64,000 bases of DNA from Notamacropus eugenii. Taxonomy: Eukaryota; Chordata; Mammalia; Diprotodontia; Macropodidae. This document shows, piece after piece, positions 9,408 through 20,294 of the stretch. The stretch is taken from assembly GCF_028372415.1 (NCBI RefSeq), contig NC_092875.1:30077712-30141711 (forward strand). Direction: 5' to 3'. Within the stretch, counting starts at the first letter, position 1; each line of letters starts with the position of its first letter. A model generated the notes under the pieces. That model saw only the letters and a list, made by a program, of their open reading frames with translations. It did no database searches and was not told where the DNA came from. The translations under genes were made by a program, and so were the position numbers.

Positions 9408-9740
9408 GTGTAAGACTTGGAATCAAGAAGGACTGGTTTCAAATCCTACTTCTGAACTCCATTTCTCTCATCTGTAAAATGGGGATAATACTCTGAAGTG
9501 CAGGGTGGAGAACCTGCAGCCTTGAGGTCACATGTGGCCCTCTAGATCCTCTAGTGTGACCCTTTGAGTGAATCTGAACTTCACAGAATAAATCTTCTTA
9601 ATAAAATGATTTGTTCTAAAAAACTTAGACTCAGTCAAAAGGTTGCACCCAAGGTATGTAGCATCTAACTCACAGGGCTGATTGAAAGGCTTAAATGAGA
9701 TAATTTTGCAAAATTTTATTATGATATATAAACATTGAGA
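9408..9740 (+). mobile_element. MIR-type SINE, sense, split by a MITE
   Basis: The head and core ('ttggaatcaagaaggactgg', 'ctctcatctgtaaaatgggg') stop near 9500. The core continues at about 9666 with 'tctaactcacagggctgatt' 'gaaaggcttaaatgagataa'. The MITE at 9503-9662 lies between. Confidence 0.65.
9503..9662. mobile_element. Palindromic hAT-like MITE, third copy
   Basis: The arm 'gagaacctgcagccttgagg' 'tcacatgtggccctctagat' is followed by 'ccctttgagtgaatctgaac' 'ttcacagaataaat'. The inverted partner is 'atttgttctaaaaaacttag' 'actcagtcaaaaggttgcac'. The outer end of the right arm is missing. The frame at 9528-9746 overlaps it by chance. Confidence 0.7.
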
Positions 9741-9754
9741 GACCACATGTCATA

Positions 9755-9900
9755 GTAGGTAGATGAGTCATCAAGACATGAGTCTATGCTCTGCCTCTGG
9801 GTTCAAATTCTGCCTCAGAAATGCCCTAACTGTGTATCCCTGGGTGAGTCACCTAGACTCTTAGGACCCTATGCAGTAGGCTCTAACGTACAAAGAGGGT
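9755..9900 (+). mobile_element. MIR-type SINE head, sense
   Basis: Has 'tctgggttcaaattctgcct' 'cagaaatgccctaactgtgt' 'atccctgggtgagtcaccta', tRNA-like head and start of the core. Confidence 0.6.
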
Positions 9901-10069
9901 GGCAATCTGCTTTGGGGAAGGGAGTATTCTCACCCAGAAGTTTCCCACATTAATAAAATCATAAGCCTAGTTCCTATCCTAATAGAAACATCATTTATTA
10001 TTATAATCCCTCCAAAGATATTTGAATAAGAGATTTTTGAAGGTCCTAATGTTTTCAAGTTTCAAAAGT

Positions 10070-10355
10070 AGTCTGGTATGGTGGAAAGGATTCTGGCCTG
10101 GAAGCTGATAGGACTGGGTTCCGGTTCTAGCTCTACTACCAGATTACATGATTTCTGACAAATTACTTTCTCAAGGTGGTATGGGCTCCTGAGGTGGAGG
10201 CAGAAAGACCTGACTTGACACTCCCTGACTGTATGGTTCTGGATGAGTCGTTTAAGCTTCACTGTGCCTCAGTTTCCTCATCTGTAAAATGAGAAGTGTG
10301 AACTCCATGGCCTTTGCAGTCTCTTTCAGTTCCAATTGATTATTTTATGATCTAT
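10070..10355 (+). mobile_element. MIR-type SINEs, sense, two overlapping fragments
   Basis: A first head ('ggcctggaagctgataggac' 'tgggttccggttctagctct') ends near 10175. A second copy follows with 'gaggcagaaagacctgactt', 'ctcagtttcctcatctgtaa' 'aatgagaagtgtgaactcca' and an L2-like tail. Confidence 0.65.
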
Positions 10356-10369
10356 GATCCAATTCATTT

Positions 10370-11260
10370 TTCAGTATCACTCTACAAGCATCAATTAAGT
10401 CCCACCAGCGTGCTCAGTGTGCTCAGTTTGGGGCATATAAAGACAAAAAAAGTTTAGAAGATTCAATGTCTGACTTCAAAGAACTTATATTCCAGGGAGG
10501 GCTTGGGTGTGTGTGTGTGTATGTGGTGGAAACAATGAGTATACAAATAAGTGCAAAGTAAATTGAGTACAAAATAATTTCTGATGGGGTGGACTAGAGA
10601 GAGAGCTCTAGCAGCTGGTCTGATAGGAAAGGATTTACAAAGGGTGGCATTTCAGCCCAGAATCGAGGTGGCTGGAAATTCTGAGATGGAGGAGAGGGAC
10701 AGGGGACATTGGAAGCAAAGGGAGAGACAACCTGGGAACCAAGATGGAAGACAGTGTTGTGTGATAATGCCAGTGACCCAGCCAGTTTGTCTAGAGTCTA
10801 GAGTGGTTTAGAAGGAGTATTATGGAATCAGTCTAGAAAGATAGAATACAGAATCATAGACTTAGAGTTGGAAGAAAAGTTTGAGACCAAGTTCCTCATT
10901 TAAAGATGAGGAAACCTAGGCAGAGGTGAAATGACTTGCCCAGGGTCACACACAACTGGGAAATGTCTGAGGCAGGATTTGAACCCAGATCTTCGAGACT
11001 CCAAACCCAGTGCTCTTATTCATTTGATCATAACTGTCTAGATTAGATCTAGATAATGAAAGACTTTAACTGTGAAATAGGAGAGTTTCTATTTTATCCT
11101 GGAGGCAATAGGGAGCCAAGGCAGCTTCTTCAGCAACGGGATGGCTTGACTAGACTTGCGCTTTATAAAAATCAATTTGGCAGGATGGATTATGGACAGA
11201 AAATATCTGCAAAATTAGAATGTCAGACAAAGTTGATCTTTATGGTACTTCCAGCCCTAA
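10370..11260 (-). mobile_element. L2 LINE 3' region, antisense, with nested MIR
   Basis: Begins with the degraded L2 tip and 'ctgacttcaaagaacttata' 'ttccagggagggcttggg'. It continues 'gaaaggatttacaaagggtg' and resumes after the MIR at 10845-11035 with 'gtttctattttatcctggag' 'gcaatagggagccaaggcag' and 'gacttgcgctttataaaaat'. A short (TG)n sits at 10508-10530. The frames at 10584 and 11056 are reversed L2. Confidence 0.7.
10845..11035 (-). mobile_element. MIR-type SINE, antisense, nested in L2
   Basis: Has 'gaatcatagacttagagttg' 'gaagaaaagtttgagaccaa', 'gacttgcccagggtcacaca', 'ggatttgaacccagatcttc'. Confidence 0.75.
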
Positions 11261-11394
11261 TGAATATGTGAATTCATCTCTAATGGTAGAATTTCAGGCG
11301 CCATGATGTTTATTTGTAAGACTAGATCTAATTGGAGCTCCTGGGATCACACTTTCCAAGGATGGATATGATATTGGCAATCTTAGACTGGCAG

Positions 11395-11500
11395 GCTCTC
11401 ATGACTACAAAGGACATCAGAGGCCATCAGTCCAACTTCCTGGGATCTGCTTACAATATCCCAACAAGGACTTGAACACCTCCAATGAATGGAAGTTCCC
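11395..11500 (-). repeat. L3/CR1 fragment, antisense
   Basis: The stretch 'aggacatcagaggccatcag' 'tccaacttcctgggatctgc' and 'acttgaacacctccaatgaa' 'tggaagttccctatct' resembles the antisense CR1/L3 C-terminal region seen better at 27640 and 57000. Confidence 0.5.
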
Positions 11501-11705
11501 TATCTTGGGCAAGTCATTTCATTTCCTTGAGTCTCAGCTTCCTCAGCTGTAAAATAAAGATATTGAAATAAATGGTCTCCAAGGTCTCCACCAGGTTTAG
11601 ATATGATTCTTTGGTTATCTCTGGGCCTCAGTTTCCTCATCTGTTAAATAAATTGGACTAGATATCCTTTGAGGTCTCTTGTAGCTTTCAAGCTATGAAT
11701 CTATG
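11500..11705 (+). mobile_element. MIR-type SINE cores, two in a row, sense
   Basis: The first is 'gggcaagtcatttcatttcc' 'ttgagtctcagcttcctcag'. The second is 'ctctgggcctcagtttcctc' 'atctgttaaataaattggac'. Each is followed by a 'gaggtctc' tail. Confidence 0.65.
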
Positions 11706-12715
11706 ATTTATGATAGGTTTTTTTATTTGCGTGGATGGAAATGGCTCTCTTTTATTTTGCATATGAATTCAGAATTCAATATATTTAACCCCCCCAAAAT
11801 ATAAAGTCAACTGAATGGGAAGTTGTTTTTTTTCTTCTTTGTCCAAATAGATTTTTATTTTTATTTTCTTTCTTCCTCCAAAATTTTATTTCTTTTTTTA
11901 AAATTTATTTATTTAGCTTTTCAACATTCATTTCCACGAAATTTTGGGTTCCAAATTTTCTCCCCATTTCTCCCCTCCTCCCACCCCAAAACGCCAAGCA
12001 TTCTAATTGCCCCTATCACCAATCTGCCCTCTCTTCTAACACCCTCCTTTCCCTTATCCCATCTTCTCTTTTGTCCTGTAGGGCAAGATAACTTCCTATA
12101 CCCCATTACCTGTATTTCTTATTTCCTAGTTGCAAGAACAATATTCAAAAGTTGTTCCTAAAACTCTGAGTTCCAACTTCTCTTCATCCCTCCCTCCCCA
12201 TCCATTCCCTTTGGGAAGGCAAGCAATTCAATATAGGCCATATCTGTGTAGTTTTGCAAATGACTTCCATAATAGTCGTGTTGTGTATGACTAACTATAA
12301 TTCCCTCCATGCTGTCCTGCCCCCCATTGCTTCTGTTCTCTCTTTTGATCCTATCCCTCCCCAAGAGTGTTGACTTCAAATTGCTCCCTCCTCCCACTGC
12401 CCTCCCTTCCATCATCCCCCCCCACCCTGCTTATCCCCTTATCCCCCACTTTCCTGTATTGTAAGATAGGTTTTCATACCAAAATGAGTGTGCATTTTAT
12501 TCCTTCCTTTGGTCGAATGTGATGAGAGTAAGCTTCATGTTTTTTCTCTCACCTCCCCCCTTTTTCCCTCCACTGAAAAGTCTTTTACTTGCCTCTTTTC
12601 TGAGAGATAATTTGCTCCATTCCGTTTCTCCCTTTCTCTTCCCAATATATTTCTCTCTCACTGCTTAATTTCATTTTTTTAAAGATATGATCCCATCCTA
12701 TTCAATTAGCCCTGT

Positions 12716-12716
<1 letters not shown>

Positions 12717-12765
<49 letters not shown>
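12717..12765 (+). repeat. (CT)n microsatellite inside HAL1 copy 2
   Basis: About 24 uninterrupted CT units. The matching place in copy 1 (about 1172-1195) has only 'ccttctgtctatatgtat', so the expansion happened after insertion of copy 2. Confidence 0.9.
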
Positions 12766-12768
<3 letters not shown>

Positions 12769-12909
12769 CTGTAATTCCACCAACTACCCAGACACTGAAA
12801 AAAGTTTCAAGAGTTACAAATATTGTCTTTCCATGTAGGAATGTAAACAGTTCAACTTTAGTAAGTCCCTTATGACTTCTCTTTGCTGTTTACCTTTTCA
12901 TGCTTCTCT

Positions 12910-13907
12910 TCATTCTTGTGTTTGAAAGTCAAATTTTCTTTTCAGCTCTGGTCTTTTCATCAAGAATGCTTGAAAGTCCTCTATTTCATTGAAAGACCAT
13001 TTTCCCCCTGAAGTATTATACTCAGTTTTGCTGGGTAGGTTATTCTTGATTTTAGTCCTAGTTCCTTTGACTTCTGGAATAACATATTCCACACCCTTTG
13101 ATCCCTTAATGTAGATCTTGTGTTATCCTGATTGTATTTCCACAATACTTGAATTGTTTCTTTCTAGCTGCTTGCAATATTTATTTTCTCCTTGACCTTG
13201 GAACTCTGGAATTTGCCTACAATGTTCCTAGGAGTTTCTTTTTTGGATCTCTTTCAGGAGGTGATTGGTGGATTCTTTCAATATTTTTTTGCCCCCTGGT
13301 TCTAGAATCTCAGGGCAGTTTTCCTTGATAATTTCATGAAAGATGATGTCTAGGCTCTTTTTTTGATCATGGCTTTCAGGTAGTCCCACAATTTTTAAAT
13401 TATCTCTCTTGGATCTATTTTCTAGGTCAGTTGTTTTTCCAATGAGATATTTCACATTATCTTCCATTTTTTCACTCTTTTGGTTTTGTTTTGTGATTTT
13501 TTAGTTTCTCATAAAGTCATTAGCCTCCATCTGTTCCATTCTAACTTTTAAAGAACTATTTTCTTCAGTAAGCTTTTGAACCTCCTTTTCCACTTGGTTA
13601 ATTCTGCTTTTGAAAGCATTCTTCTCCTCATTGGCTTTTTGAACCTCTTTTGCCAATTGAGTTAGCCTATTTTTAAAGATATTATTTTCTTCAGCATTTT
13701 TGGGGTCTCCTTAAGCAAGGTGTTGACCCACTTTTCATGCTTTTCTTGCATCTCTCTCATTTCTCTTCCCAGTTTTTCCTCCACCTCTCTTACTTGATTT
13801 TCAACATCCTTTTTGAGCTCTTTCATGGCCTGAGACCACTGAATATTTATTTTGGATGTTGTGATACAGAAGCCTTGACTTTTATGTCTTTCCCTGATGG
13901 TAAGCAT
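12910..13907 (-). pseudogene. L1/HAL1 ORF1-like RNA-binding protein, broken copy 2
   Basis: Three consecutive open pieces cover most of an ORF1p of about 330 codons, close to the 338 residues of human L1 ORF1p. 13907-13662 has ATG and a heptad-rich coiled-coil stretch ('VREVEEKLGREMREMQEKHE'). 13467-13228 has 'DLENRSKRDNLKIVGLPES', the diagnostic start of the RNA-recognition domain. 13092-12910 has the C-terminal domain with 'GGKWSFNEIEDFQAF' and 'KRPELKRKF'. Stops or frame changes lie between the pieces, so the copy is dead. Confidence 0.8.
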
Positions 13908-14699
13908 TGTTCTTCCTCATCCAAAAGGATGGGAGGAGATATCTGTTCACCAAGAAAGTAACCTTCTATGGTCTTATTTTTTTCCCCTTTTTTGGGCATT
14001 TTCCCAACCAGTTACTTGACTTTTGGGTCCTTTGTCAAGAATAGGCTATACTCTGGGAATCTATAAGATCTCAGTTCCTCCAAGGTGGCACAATCAAACA
14101 TGTACTGGTCTGGGCGCAGGGAGGGATCTTTTGTGCCCAGAATCTTAGCAGAGTTTCCTCTCCACAGCCACCTGGCCTCCAGTTCCACCAAGCCAGCACT
14201 GAGGGGGTGGGATTCAGTCAAGCTGTGGGGGCAGGGCCTCCATTCAGTGCGAGACAAAGACCAGCTCCCTCAGGGCCTTCACACTGAGGCAAGACTCAGC
14301 TCCTCAGTGCCCCCAGGGGTTTTTATGATCCAACAATGGTAACGGGCTGCTGTAGGGGCTGCCATGAGAACTGCTGCCACCTGCCAGATGTGGCCTCTGC
14401 AGCCACTGCCTGTGGCCAGAGCTATGGGAAGGCCCTTCTCCCTTCCTGACCAGCTGAAAAAACCCCGTCATTGACCTTTGGTGCCTGTGTGTTGAGGGAT
14501 CTGAGAACCTGCTGCTATTGGAACTGGGGATTCCATGACTAGAGATTCCACCCCCAAGGGCTGTTTGCTAGCCGCGCCCCCTGGCCAAGGCTGGGCTCCA
14601 CTCTGTGTCTGGTGCCACAGACAATAGATGTTTCCTGTGGACCTTTCAGGTCACCCTGGGCTGGAAATCTCCTCCACTCTGTTGTTCTCCACTTCTATA

Positions 14700-15540
14700 C
14701 ATAGCCATTTCCTAAAGGACTGATCTCTAGTGCCAATGTATGCATGAAACATAAGGCTCTGTAGCCTCAGTCTTTGAACTCAACCTCAGACCATTAGAAT
14801 AAAGGCAACCACTTTGCTTCTCCTCTAGCCACCTGGACTTATGGTAATGGAACTAGACATACCCTTACCTGGGCCTTATTACATAAGCATGAAGCAGAAC
14901 AATAGATGTCATTTAATTACTGCTGACCACTTTGGAATGGTATGAGCTGAGTACCTTCTCTTCATTCTATAAAATGTGTCCCGTTCATAGCAAAGGTGTT
15001 AGAAAATCCCTCTGAGGTGTCTGGAGGAGTGCAAGAATTTAAATGAAAAAAAGGAAAGAAAGGAAAATCTGTTTTTGGTTTCCTCTGGATTACTTCTCTC
15101 TTGGGGCTGCCTCTTAAAGACACTTCTCTCACAGAAGGACACCAAGTTTAACAGTTTCTTTAAAAAGATGCCATCTTATGTACATACCCAATATGCAACA
15201 ATCTGTAGCCAATCTGAAGAGACTGACTAGAACAGGCTGGAACCAATCCCAGTGGGTTTAATCTGCACCAGGAAAAAGTTAAGGACAGAAACTGATCAAC
15301 CAAAATTACCAAAGACTGCCCCTGTTTCTGATTTAACCCTGGAACCCTAGGGATACTGGAACTTAAACTTGTTCATCTCCCATCCATCTGCCCTGCTGCT
15401 TATCCCAATATTATATGCAAAATTCTCAGTGTAAGGGAAACAGGGGGTGATTCTCCACCATCTTGGGACAGCCCAGGTACTGGGAGGTGGGTGAGGATTT
15501 CACAGGCTTTTTTCTATATGGAGGCAGTATGATCTAATGG
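14700..15540. other. No feature recognised
   Basis: About 840 bases with no repeat, gene or clear motif I can name, apart from a short purine run at 15045-15065. It may be unique sequence or an old LTR I do not recognise. Confidence 0.4.
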
Positions 15541-15589
15541 AAGGAACCCAGACTGGGTAGGAGCAAGAAAGGGGAAAGGGTAAGAAAGA

Positions 15590-15880
15590 GAAAAGAATAA
15601 GCATTTTTATAACTCCTACTGTATACTGGACACTGTGCTAAGGGCTTTTTCTTTTTCAGTTTCTTGTTTGATTCTCATAACAACCCTGGGAGGTATATAT
15701 TATTATCCGGTTATATTATTAGACAACTATATTATTATACAGTTGAGGAAACTGAGACAAACAGAGATTAAGGGACTTGCCCATGGTCACACAGCTAATA
15801 AGTATCCAAGGCCACATTTGAGCTCAGGTCTTCCTGAACCCAGGCCTGTTACTCTATCTATTGAGAACATCTAATTGCCT
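15590..15880 (-). mobile_element. MIR/L2-tailed SINE, antisense
   Basis: Has 'ataactcctactgtatactg' 'gacactgtgctaaggg', 'gattctcataacaaccctgg' 'gaggtatatattattatcc', 'gacttgcccatggtcacaca', 'cttcctgaacccaggcctgt'. The frame at 15635 is SINE. Confidence 0.75.
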
Positions 15881-15894
15881 CCAACCTACACTTA

Positions 15895-16015
15895 TACCTG
15901 AATACAAATCCCTGTCATGTGACCATCTAGGCTTTACTTGAAGGGGAGCCTCTATTGGCAGGAAGTTCACTACCTCTCCAGGTAGACCATTCTCTTCCCT
16001 TTATTCATATTTTTC
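15895..16015 (-). repeat. L3/CR1 fragment, antisense
   Basis: The text 'aggctttacttgaaggggag' 'cctctattggcaggaagttc' 'actacctctccaggtagacc' matches the 'gggagctcattacctcc...ccattcc' segment of antisense L3. Confidence 0.55.
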
Positions 16016-16284
16016 TAAATTTTAATACTTTTGAGTAGTCATGATTTCACTTCAGTTGCTTTATAGCCAAACCCAGAGCCAGAGGGGATGTTTACGTTTC
16101 TCTGCCTTCTCTTTGACTATGATGCCCAGTAAGTAGAGGGGTCCGCCAAAGTGAATCTCAAACTTTACATCGTCCTCCCTTTCCCTAATCTTGGCAGATT
16201 TGACTTCCTTTTGCCCAGATGTAAGCAGAAGGCATTTACTTTTCTTCATTTTGGAGGAGCATAAAGATAGCAAGTCAGCCAATC

Positions 16285-16332
16285 AATAGTCAGTCAATGA
16301 CCATTTATAAAACACCTACTATGTGCTTTACT
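16285..16332 (-). repeat. L2 3' tip, antisense
   Basis: 'caatgaccatttataaaaca' 'cctactatgtgctttactg'. Confidence 0.5.
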
Positions 16333-16494
16333 GACTGATTTGGGTCTGATTGGGTGCAGGAAGTCTTTCAATTTTTTTTTTTTTGAGGGGTAAGGGATAC
16401 AGATCAGGAAAGCAAAGAGGCAGTTGGGGCCAGAGCTAACAAACTGGGGGGAAATACCTACTCCTTTCATTCCACTTTTTTAAGGGTAACTTGG

Positions 16495-16735
16495 AGGTCC
16501 AGTGAACAGAGTGCCAGGCCTGGAGTTGGGAAGACTCAGATTCAAATCCATCCTCAGACACTTATTAGCGGTGTGACCCTGGGCAAGTCACTTAACCCTG
16601 TTGACCTCAGTTTCTTTATCTGTAAAATAAACTGTAGGAGGAAATGGCAAACCATTTCATTATTTTGGCCAGGGAAACCTCAAATGGAGTCATGAAGAGT
16701 CACACGTGACTGAGATGATTGAACATTCCACTTTA
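16495..16735 (+). mobile_element. Mar1-type CORE-SINE, sense, near full length
   Basis: tRNA-like head 'gtccagtgaacagagtgcca' 'ggcctggagttgggaagact', B-box-like 'attcaaatcc', core 'gtgtgaccctgggcaagtca' and Mar1 tail 'gtaggaggaaatggcaaacc' 'atttcattattttggccagg' ending in 'gactgagatgattgaac'. Confidence 0.8.
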
Positions 16736-17239
16736 GGGAGTTTTTTGTTAGAAAGCTGATTTCCCCCCACCTCTTCCCATTCTCCCTCCCCCCACCATCA
16801 TTGTACATTTCTTCTCTTTCTGCCATCTTGGATAAAGCAGACTAAGTTTTTTTTTGGCTCCTCAATAGATCCTCAATCTTTCCTCGATGATGCAGATTCC
16901 ACCTCACCCAAGCCTGAATTTTCTGTATGACTCAACTCTGTCCTCTTCAGAGAATTCTCCACAGGGGACCCGAGCACCGTAGGAAGGGCCAGCCTTCTGT
17001 GACATCTATCAGGAGACCAGCTAGTCCACCCACCATCAGTCTTCCTTTTCTCTTGCCCGATGAGTTCCATTCTCTCATTCACTTGTACGTGTCCTTGATG
17101 AAGAAGCTTCACATGGCAACTCCTGCAGGATTGCTTTTTTGCCACAGCTCACAGCTAGCTGACGCCCAGGCTGCCACCTTCCATGGCCCTCTGACTACTG
17201 CTCTGTTGCAGTTTTTTGGAGACTGTGTTTGATGAACTG

Positions 17240-17440
17240 AGCCTAAATCTTTTTTTACATGATGGTTCAAACTGCCTCTTTGCAACTTTGTCCTATCTAT
17301 CACTCCAAATTCTGCCCTCAGGGGCTAAGCAGAACGGGGCTAGTCCATCTGACAGCTATTTAAGTATCAAGAAGACAGCTCCCATTTCTTCCCCTCCCTG
17401 CCCCTCTACCCTAGTCATCCCTTCTCTAAGTTAAACACTG
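17240..17440 (-). repeat. L3/CR1 fragment, antisense
   Basis: 'ctgcctctttgcaactttgt', 'ccaaattctgccctcagggg' 'ctaagcagaacggggctagt', 'agacagctcccatttct' and 'taagttaaacactgccctcc' follow the antisense L3 order. The frames at 17216 and 16927 fall in or near it. Confidence 0.6.
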
Positions 17441-17524
17441 CCCTCCCCCATTTTTTCAAATAGTAAGACAAGGAAGTATGACTTTGATGACCTCTGAGGA
17501 CTGTCCAGTTCTAAATCCATCAAT

Positions 17525-17585
17525 TAATCAGTAAGCATTTATTAAGCACCTACTATGTGCCAGACTCTGGGCTAAGTGTTACGAA
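17525..17585 (-). repeat. L2 3' tip, antisense
   Basis: 'atcagtaagcatttattaag' 'cacctactatgtgccagact' 'ctgggctaagtg'. Confidence 0.65.
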
Positions 17586-17589
17586 CATG

Positions 17590-17845
17590 AGGAAGTTTGA
17601 TGGCACAGTGGACTGAGTGATGCACTTGGAGTCAGAAAGATCTGAATTCAAATCTGGCCTCAGACGCTTGCTAGCTGTGTGGCCCTGGGGAAGACATTTA
17701 ATTTCTGTCTGCCTCAGTTTCTTCATTAATAAAATAGAGATAATAATAGAATCTATCCCTTAAGGTTGTTAGGATGAAATGAGATAATGTTTGTAATATG
17801 CTTTGCAAACACTGAAGCTCTGTATAAATTATTATCATCATTTTC
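17590..17845 (+). mobile_element. MIR-type SINE, sense, full length
   Basis: Head 'gatggcacagtggactgagt' 'gatgcacttggagtcagaaa', 'gctgtgtggccctggggaag', 'gcctcagtttcttcattaat', then core and tail 'aaggttgttaggatgaaatg' 'agataatgtttgtaatatgc' 'tttgcaaacactgaagctct'. Confidence 0.75.
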
Positions 17846-17919
17846 CCATTCCAAACATGGTGTAGTCTCATGGCTCTTCATCATCTTTTATGTACTTTCC
17901 AATTACATAGTATCACATA

Positions 17920-18285
17920 AATTTGAACTAGAAGGGAAATAAGAGGCTAAATTCAGCTTCCTCATTTTTACTTACGAGGAAACTGACACAGAGATTAAAT
18001 GACTTGCCCAGGTTCATTGTTGTGTCATTTTTCAGTTGTATCTGACTCTTTGTGAGCCTATTGGGGATTTTCTTGGCAAAGATGCTTGAGTGGTTTGCCA
18101 TTTCCTTCTCCAGTTCATTTTACAGGTGAGGAAACTGAGGCAAGCAGGGTGAAGGGACTTTACCCAGGGCCACACAGCTAGTAAGTGTCTGAGGCCAGAT
18201 CTGAACAAAAAACAGTGAGTCTTTGTGACTTCAAGCGTAGCACTCTATCTACTGCAATGCTGTTACCTACTTACGGAACTACAGT
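17920..18285 (-). mobile_element. MIR fragment plus Mar1-type SINE, antisense
   Basis: A short antisense MIR core ('gaggaaactgacacagagat' 'taaatgacttgcccagg') ends at 18015. A Mar1 in antisense follows with 'attgttgtgtcatttttcag' 'ttgtatctgactctttgtga', 'ttttcttggcaaagatgctt' and 'gtctgaggccagatctgaac'. Confidence 0.75.
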
Positions 18286-18374
18286 TACTCTCTACCTGCC
18301 CTTAGGTTGCTTGTAGACTTGCCAGTTTCATACAGCTACTAAGTGGCTGAGGAAGGACATGACCTCCAAGTGCA

Positions 18375-18500
18375 GGGGACCATCCTCTTCACCATGCTTA
18401 TCAATGTCCTTTCTAAACACTGGCACTTAGAAGGGCCTTCCAGGTGTGATCTGACCAGGACAGAGCATAATGATGAGATGATCCTCTCCTTAGTCCAGGC
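18375..18500 (-). repeat. L3/CR1 fragment, antisense
   Basis: 'caccatgcttatcaatgtcc' 'tttctaaacactggcac' and 'ccaggtgtgatctgaccagg' 'acagagca' match a stretch of antisense CR1/L3 coding sequence. The opposing frames at 18339 and 18343 are not genes. Confidence 0.6.
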
Positions 18501-18689
18501 TTGGATATCTCTCATTAAGTTTAAGATTGTATTGAACACGACAAAGAAATTAAATATTAAAACAATTTACCTAAAAATTCCCCTTTCAGGAAAATTTTCC
18601 TTGAGGTCCCAGAATATGACCTGATGGTAGCATTGTATGCCACTAATAGACCTTTTAGACTTTTTTTAAAAACACTTTTAAAAAATAGT

Positions 18690-18885
18690 TTTAAGTGTGT
18701 GACAGATTCAGATCTGGAAAGTCTAAAGGTGACTCAGAGTCATCTTGTCCAATCTGGTCATTTTACAGTTGAAAAGACTGGCTTTTAAAGGGGTGAAGTG
18801 ATCTGTCCATGGTCACCAAGGGAGTAAAGAGTCAAGACTTGAACCACCAGACTCAAAATTCATTCTTCTTACCCCTTAACCCCTT
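18690..18885 (-). mobile_element. MIR-type SINE, antisense
   Basis: 'cagatctggaaagtctaaag' 'gtgactcagagtcatcttgt', 'gtgatctgtccatggtcacc' and 'actcaaaattcattcttc'. A close sister lies at 19140-19290, with 'agtgtgtaacagatttcaatc' against 'agtgtgtgacagattcagat' in shorter runs. Confidence 0.55.
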
Positions 18886-19049
18886 ACACTGGGGTTAGTG
18901 ATTGGGCATGGATAATGCAGAAGAGATCCACTCCATTTGGATGACAAGCCAATAATTGCCTTGGTACCTGGTCGGGGAAGGGGATGAATTAAAATGTGCA
19001 GCTGGATTGAATTGTCCTGGAGGCTGGTTAGGATGGGAAATTACTCCAT

Positions 19050-20010
19050 GTAGAAAGACTTCAATTCAATCCCACAAACATTCTTAAAGTGACTCCCACG
19101 TACAAGGCACTATGCTAAAGAATGAGAATATCAAGACAAAACCTTTTAAAATATAATTCTAAGTGTGTAACAGATTTCAATCTGGAAGTGACTACAAAGG
19201 TCCTCTCATCCAATTTGGTCATTTTAGAGCTGATGAGGCTAAGTCTCAACGGGGTGAAGTGCTGTCACCTTGGAGAAGTCACTGGAAAAAGTCATGGGGA
19301 AAGACAATGCCCATCCTCAATGACTTCCATTCTACAAAGGGAATACACAATTGAGATGGAAGAATGTATATGTGATCATTTGAGAAGGGAGAGGATTCTT
19401 ATACCTGAGGAAAACAAACTAATCAGAAAATAGCTTTCCATAGAAAGTGGTGCCTGAACTAAGACAAAGAAAGCTAGAGGTTCAAAGAGCAGAAGGTGAA
19501 GAGAGAGTGCCTTCTAGGCATGGGGATTGCCAGTGCAAAGTCAAGGAGATGGGAAATGGAATTCCAAGTTTGACAACCAGTAAGTAGACCAGTTCGGCTG
19601 GAAGTTGGGGTCCATGAAGGGAAGTAATGTGAAAAATGAGAGAGGGAGACAGAAGATAGAATGTCAATTCCAAGATTTAAAATTTGTCTCAGAGGAAATA
19701 GGAAGTTATTATATATTCTAGAGCATGAGGATGACATGGGGAGAACTGTATTCTGAGAGGATTATTTTGGGAAATGTATGGAAAAATGATAAACATGGAG
19801 ACCAATGAGAAAAATGTTGCAATGACCCAGGTGAAAGGTGAAGAGGGGAGGGAAGGGGATGGACATGAGAGATGTGCTGGAAGAATTGAGATGACTTGGA
19901 TGGAGGGAAGGACAGAGAGAGTGGGGACAGGAGAGTCAGGAATGACTCTGAAACATTTGGGTGATTTCACAGCTGACATATCATCCTCTAAGCTGATCTC
20001 ACAGTCAGTA
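19050..20010 (-). mobile_element. L2 LINE 3' part, antisense, with nested MIR
   Basis: Begins with the L2 tip ('cacgtacaaggcactatgct') and is broken by a MIR-like piece (19140-19290). It continues 'gacaatgcccatcctcaatg', 'ggcatggggattgccagtgc' 'aaagtcaaggag', 'gaggatgacatggggagaac'. The minus-strand frame 19979-19689 translates part of L2 ORF2 ('FRVIPDSPVPTLSVLPSIQ' resembles the segment read more clearly at 25.2 kb). Confidence 0.7.
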
Positions 20011-20294
20011 AATCACCAAGTGATGGTGCCTGGGGATGTGACATAAGACAAATGTTTTCTCTAGGCATTACAGTGATGGAAATAGCCATATTCCAATCAC
20101 TTATTTGACCTTTTAACCAATACTTTTATCGAGGCAGTTTTGCTTGCACATACTGTACCTCTGAAGTCACCCAGAGTCCTACAGCTATCCAGGGTATGTA
20201 GGAGTCTGTCCTAGCTCAACCTCTGAGTCTACCTCAAGAAAACAGACAGGGTCTTCTCAATTCTAAGAATCACTCTCTTGGAAAAATCATCTTG

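Larger units (their letters stand above)
11896..14697 (-). mobile_element. HAL1-like (half-L1) retroelement, copy 2
   Basis: Same minus-strand order as copy 1: G/C-richer leader (14697 to about 13910), ORF1-like region (13907-12910), and a 3' UTR of about 1 kb ending near 11896 at a T-rich stretch. A hand comparison over about 200 bases (1301-1505 against 12881-13087) gives roughly nine identical bases in ten. It lacks the outermost 5' bases present in copy 1 (2940-3024), so it looks slightly 5' truncated, and I could not find a convincing target-site duplication. It contains a private (CT)n expansion at 12717-12765. Confidence 0.7.

Noticed and set aside
14700..15540. Possible LTR
   Set aside because: I looked for matching TG...CA ends, a polyadenylation signal and a paired copy and found none.
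16495..16560. tRNA gene
   Set aside because: The A- and B-box-like text here and in some 30 other places is the tRNA-derived head of MIR/Mar1-type SINEs. No cloverleaf-competent gene was seen.
19122..19433. 103-codon plus-strand frame
   Set aside because: It covers an antisense MIR nested in an antisense L2. No independent protein signal.
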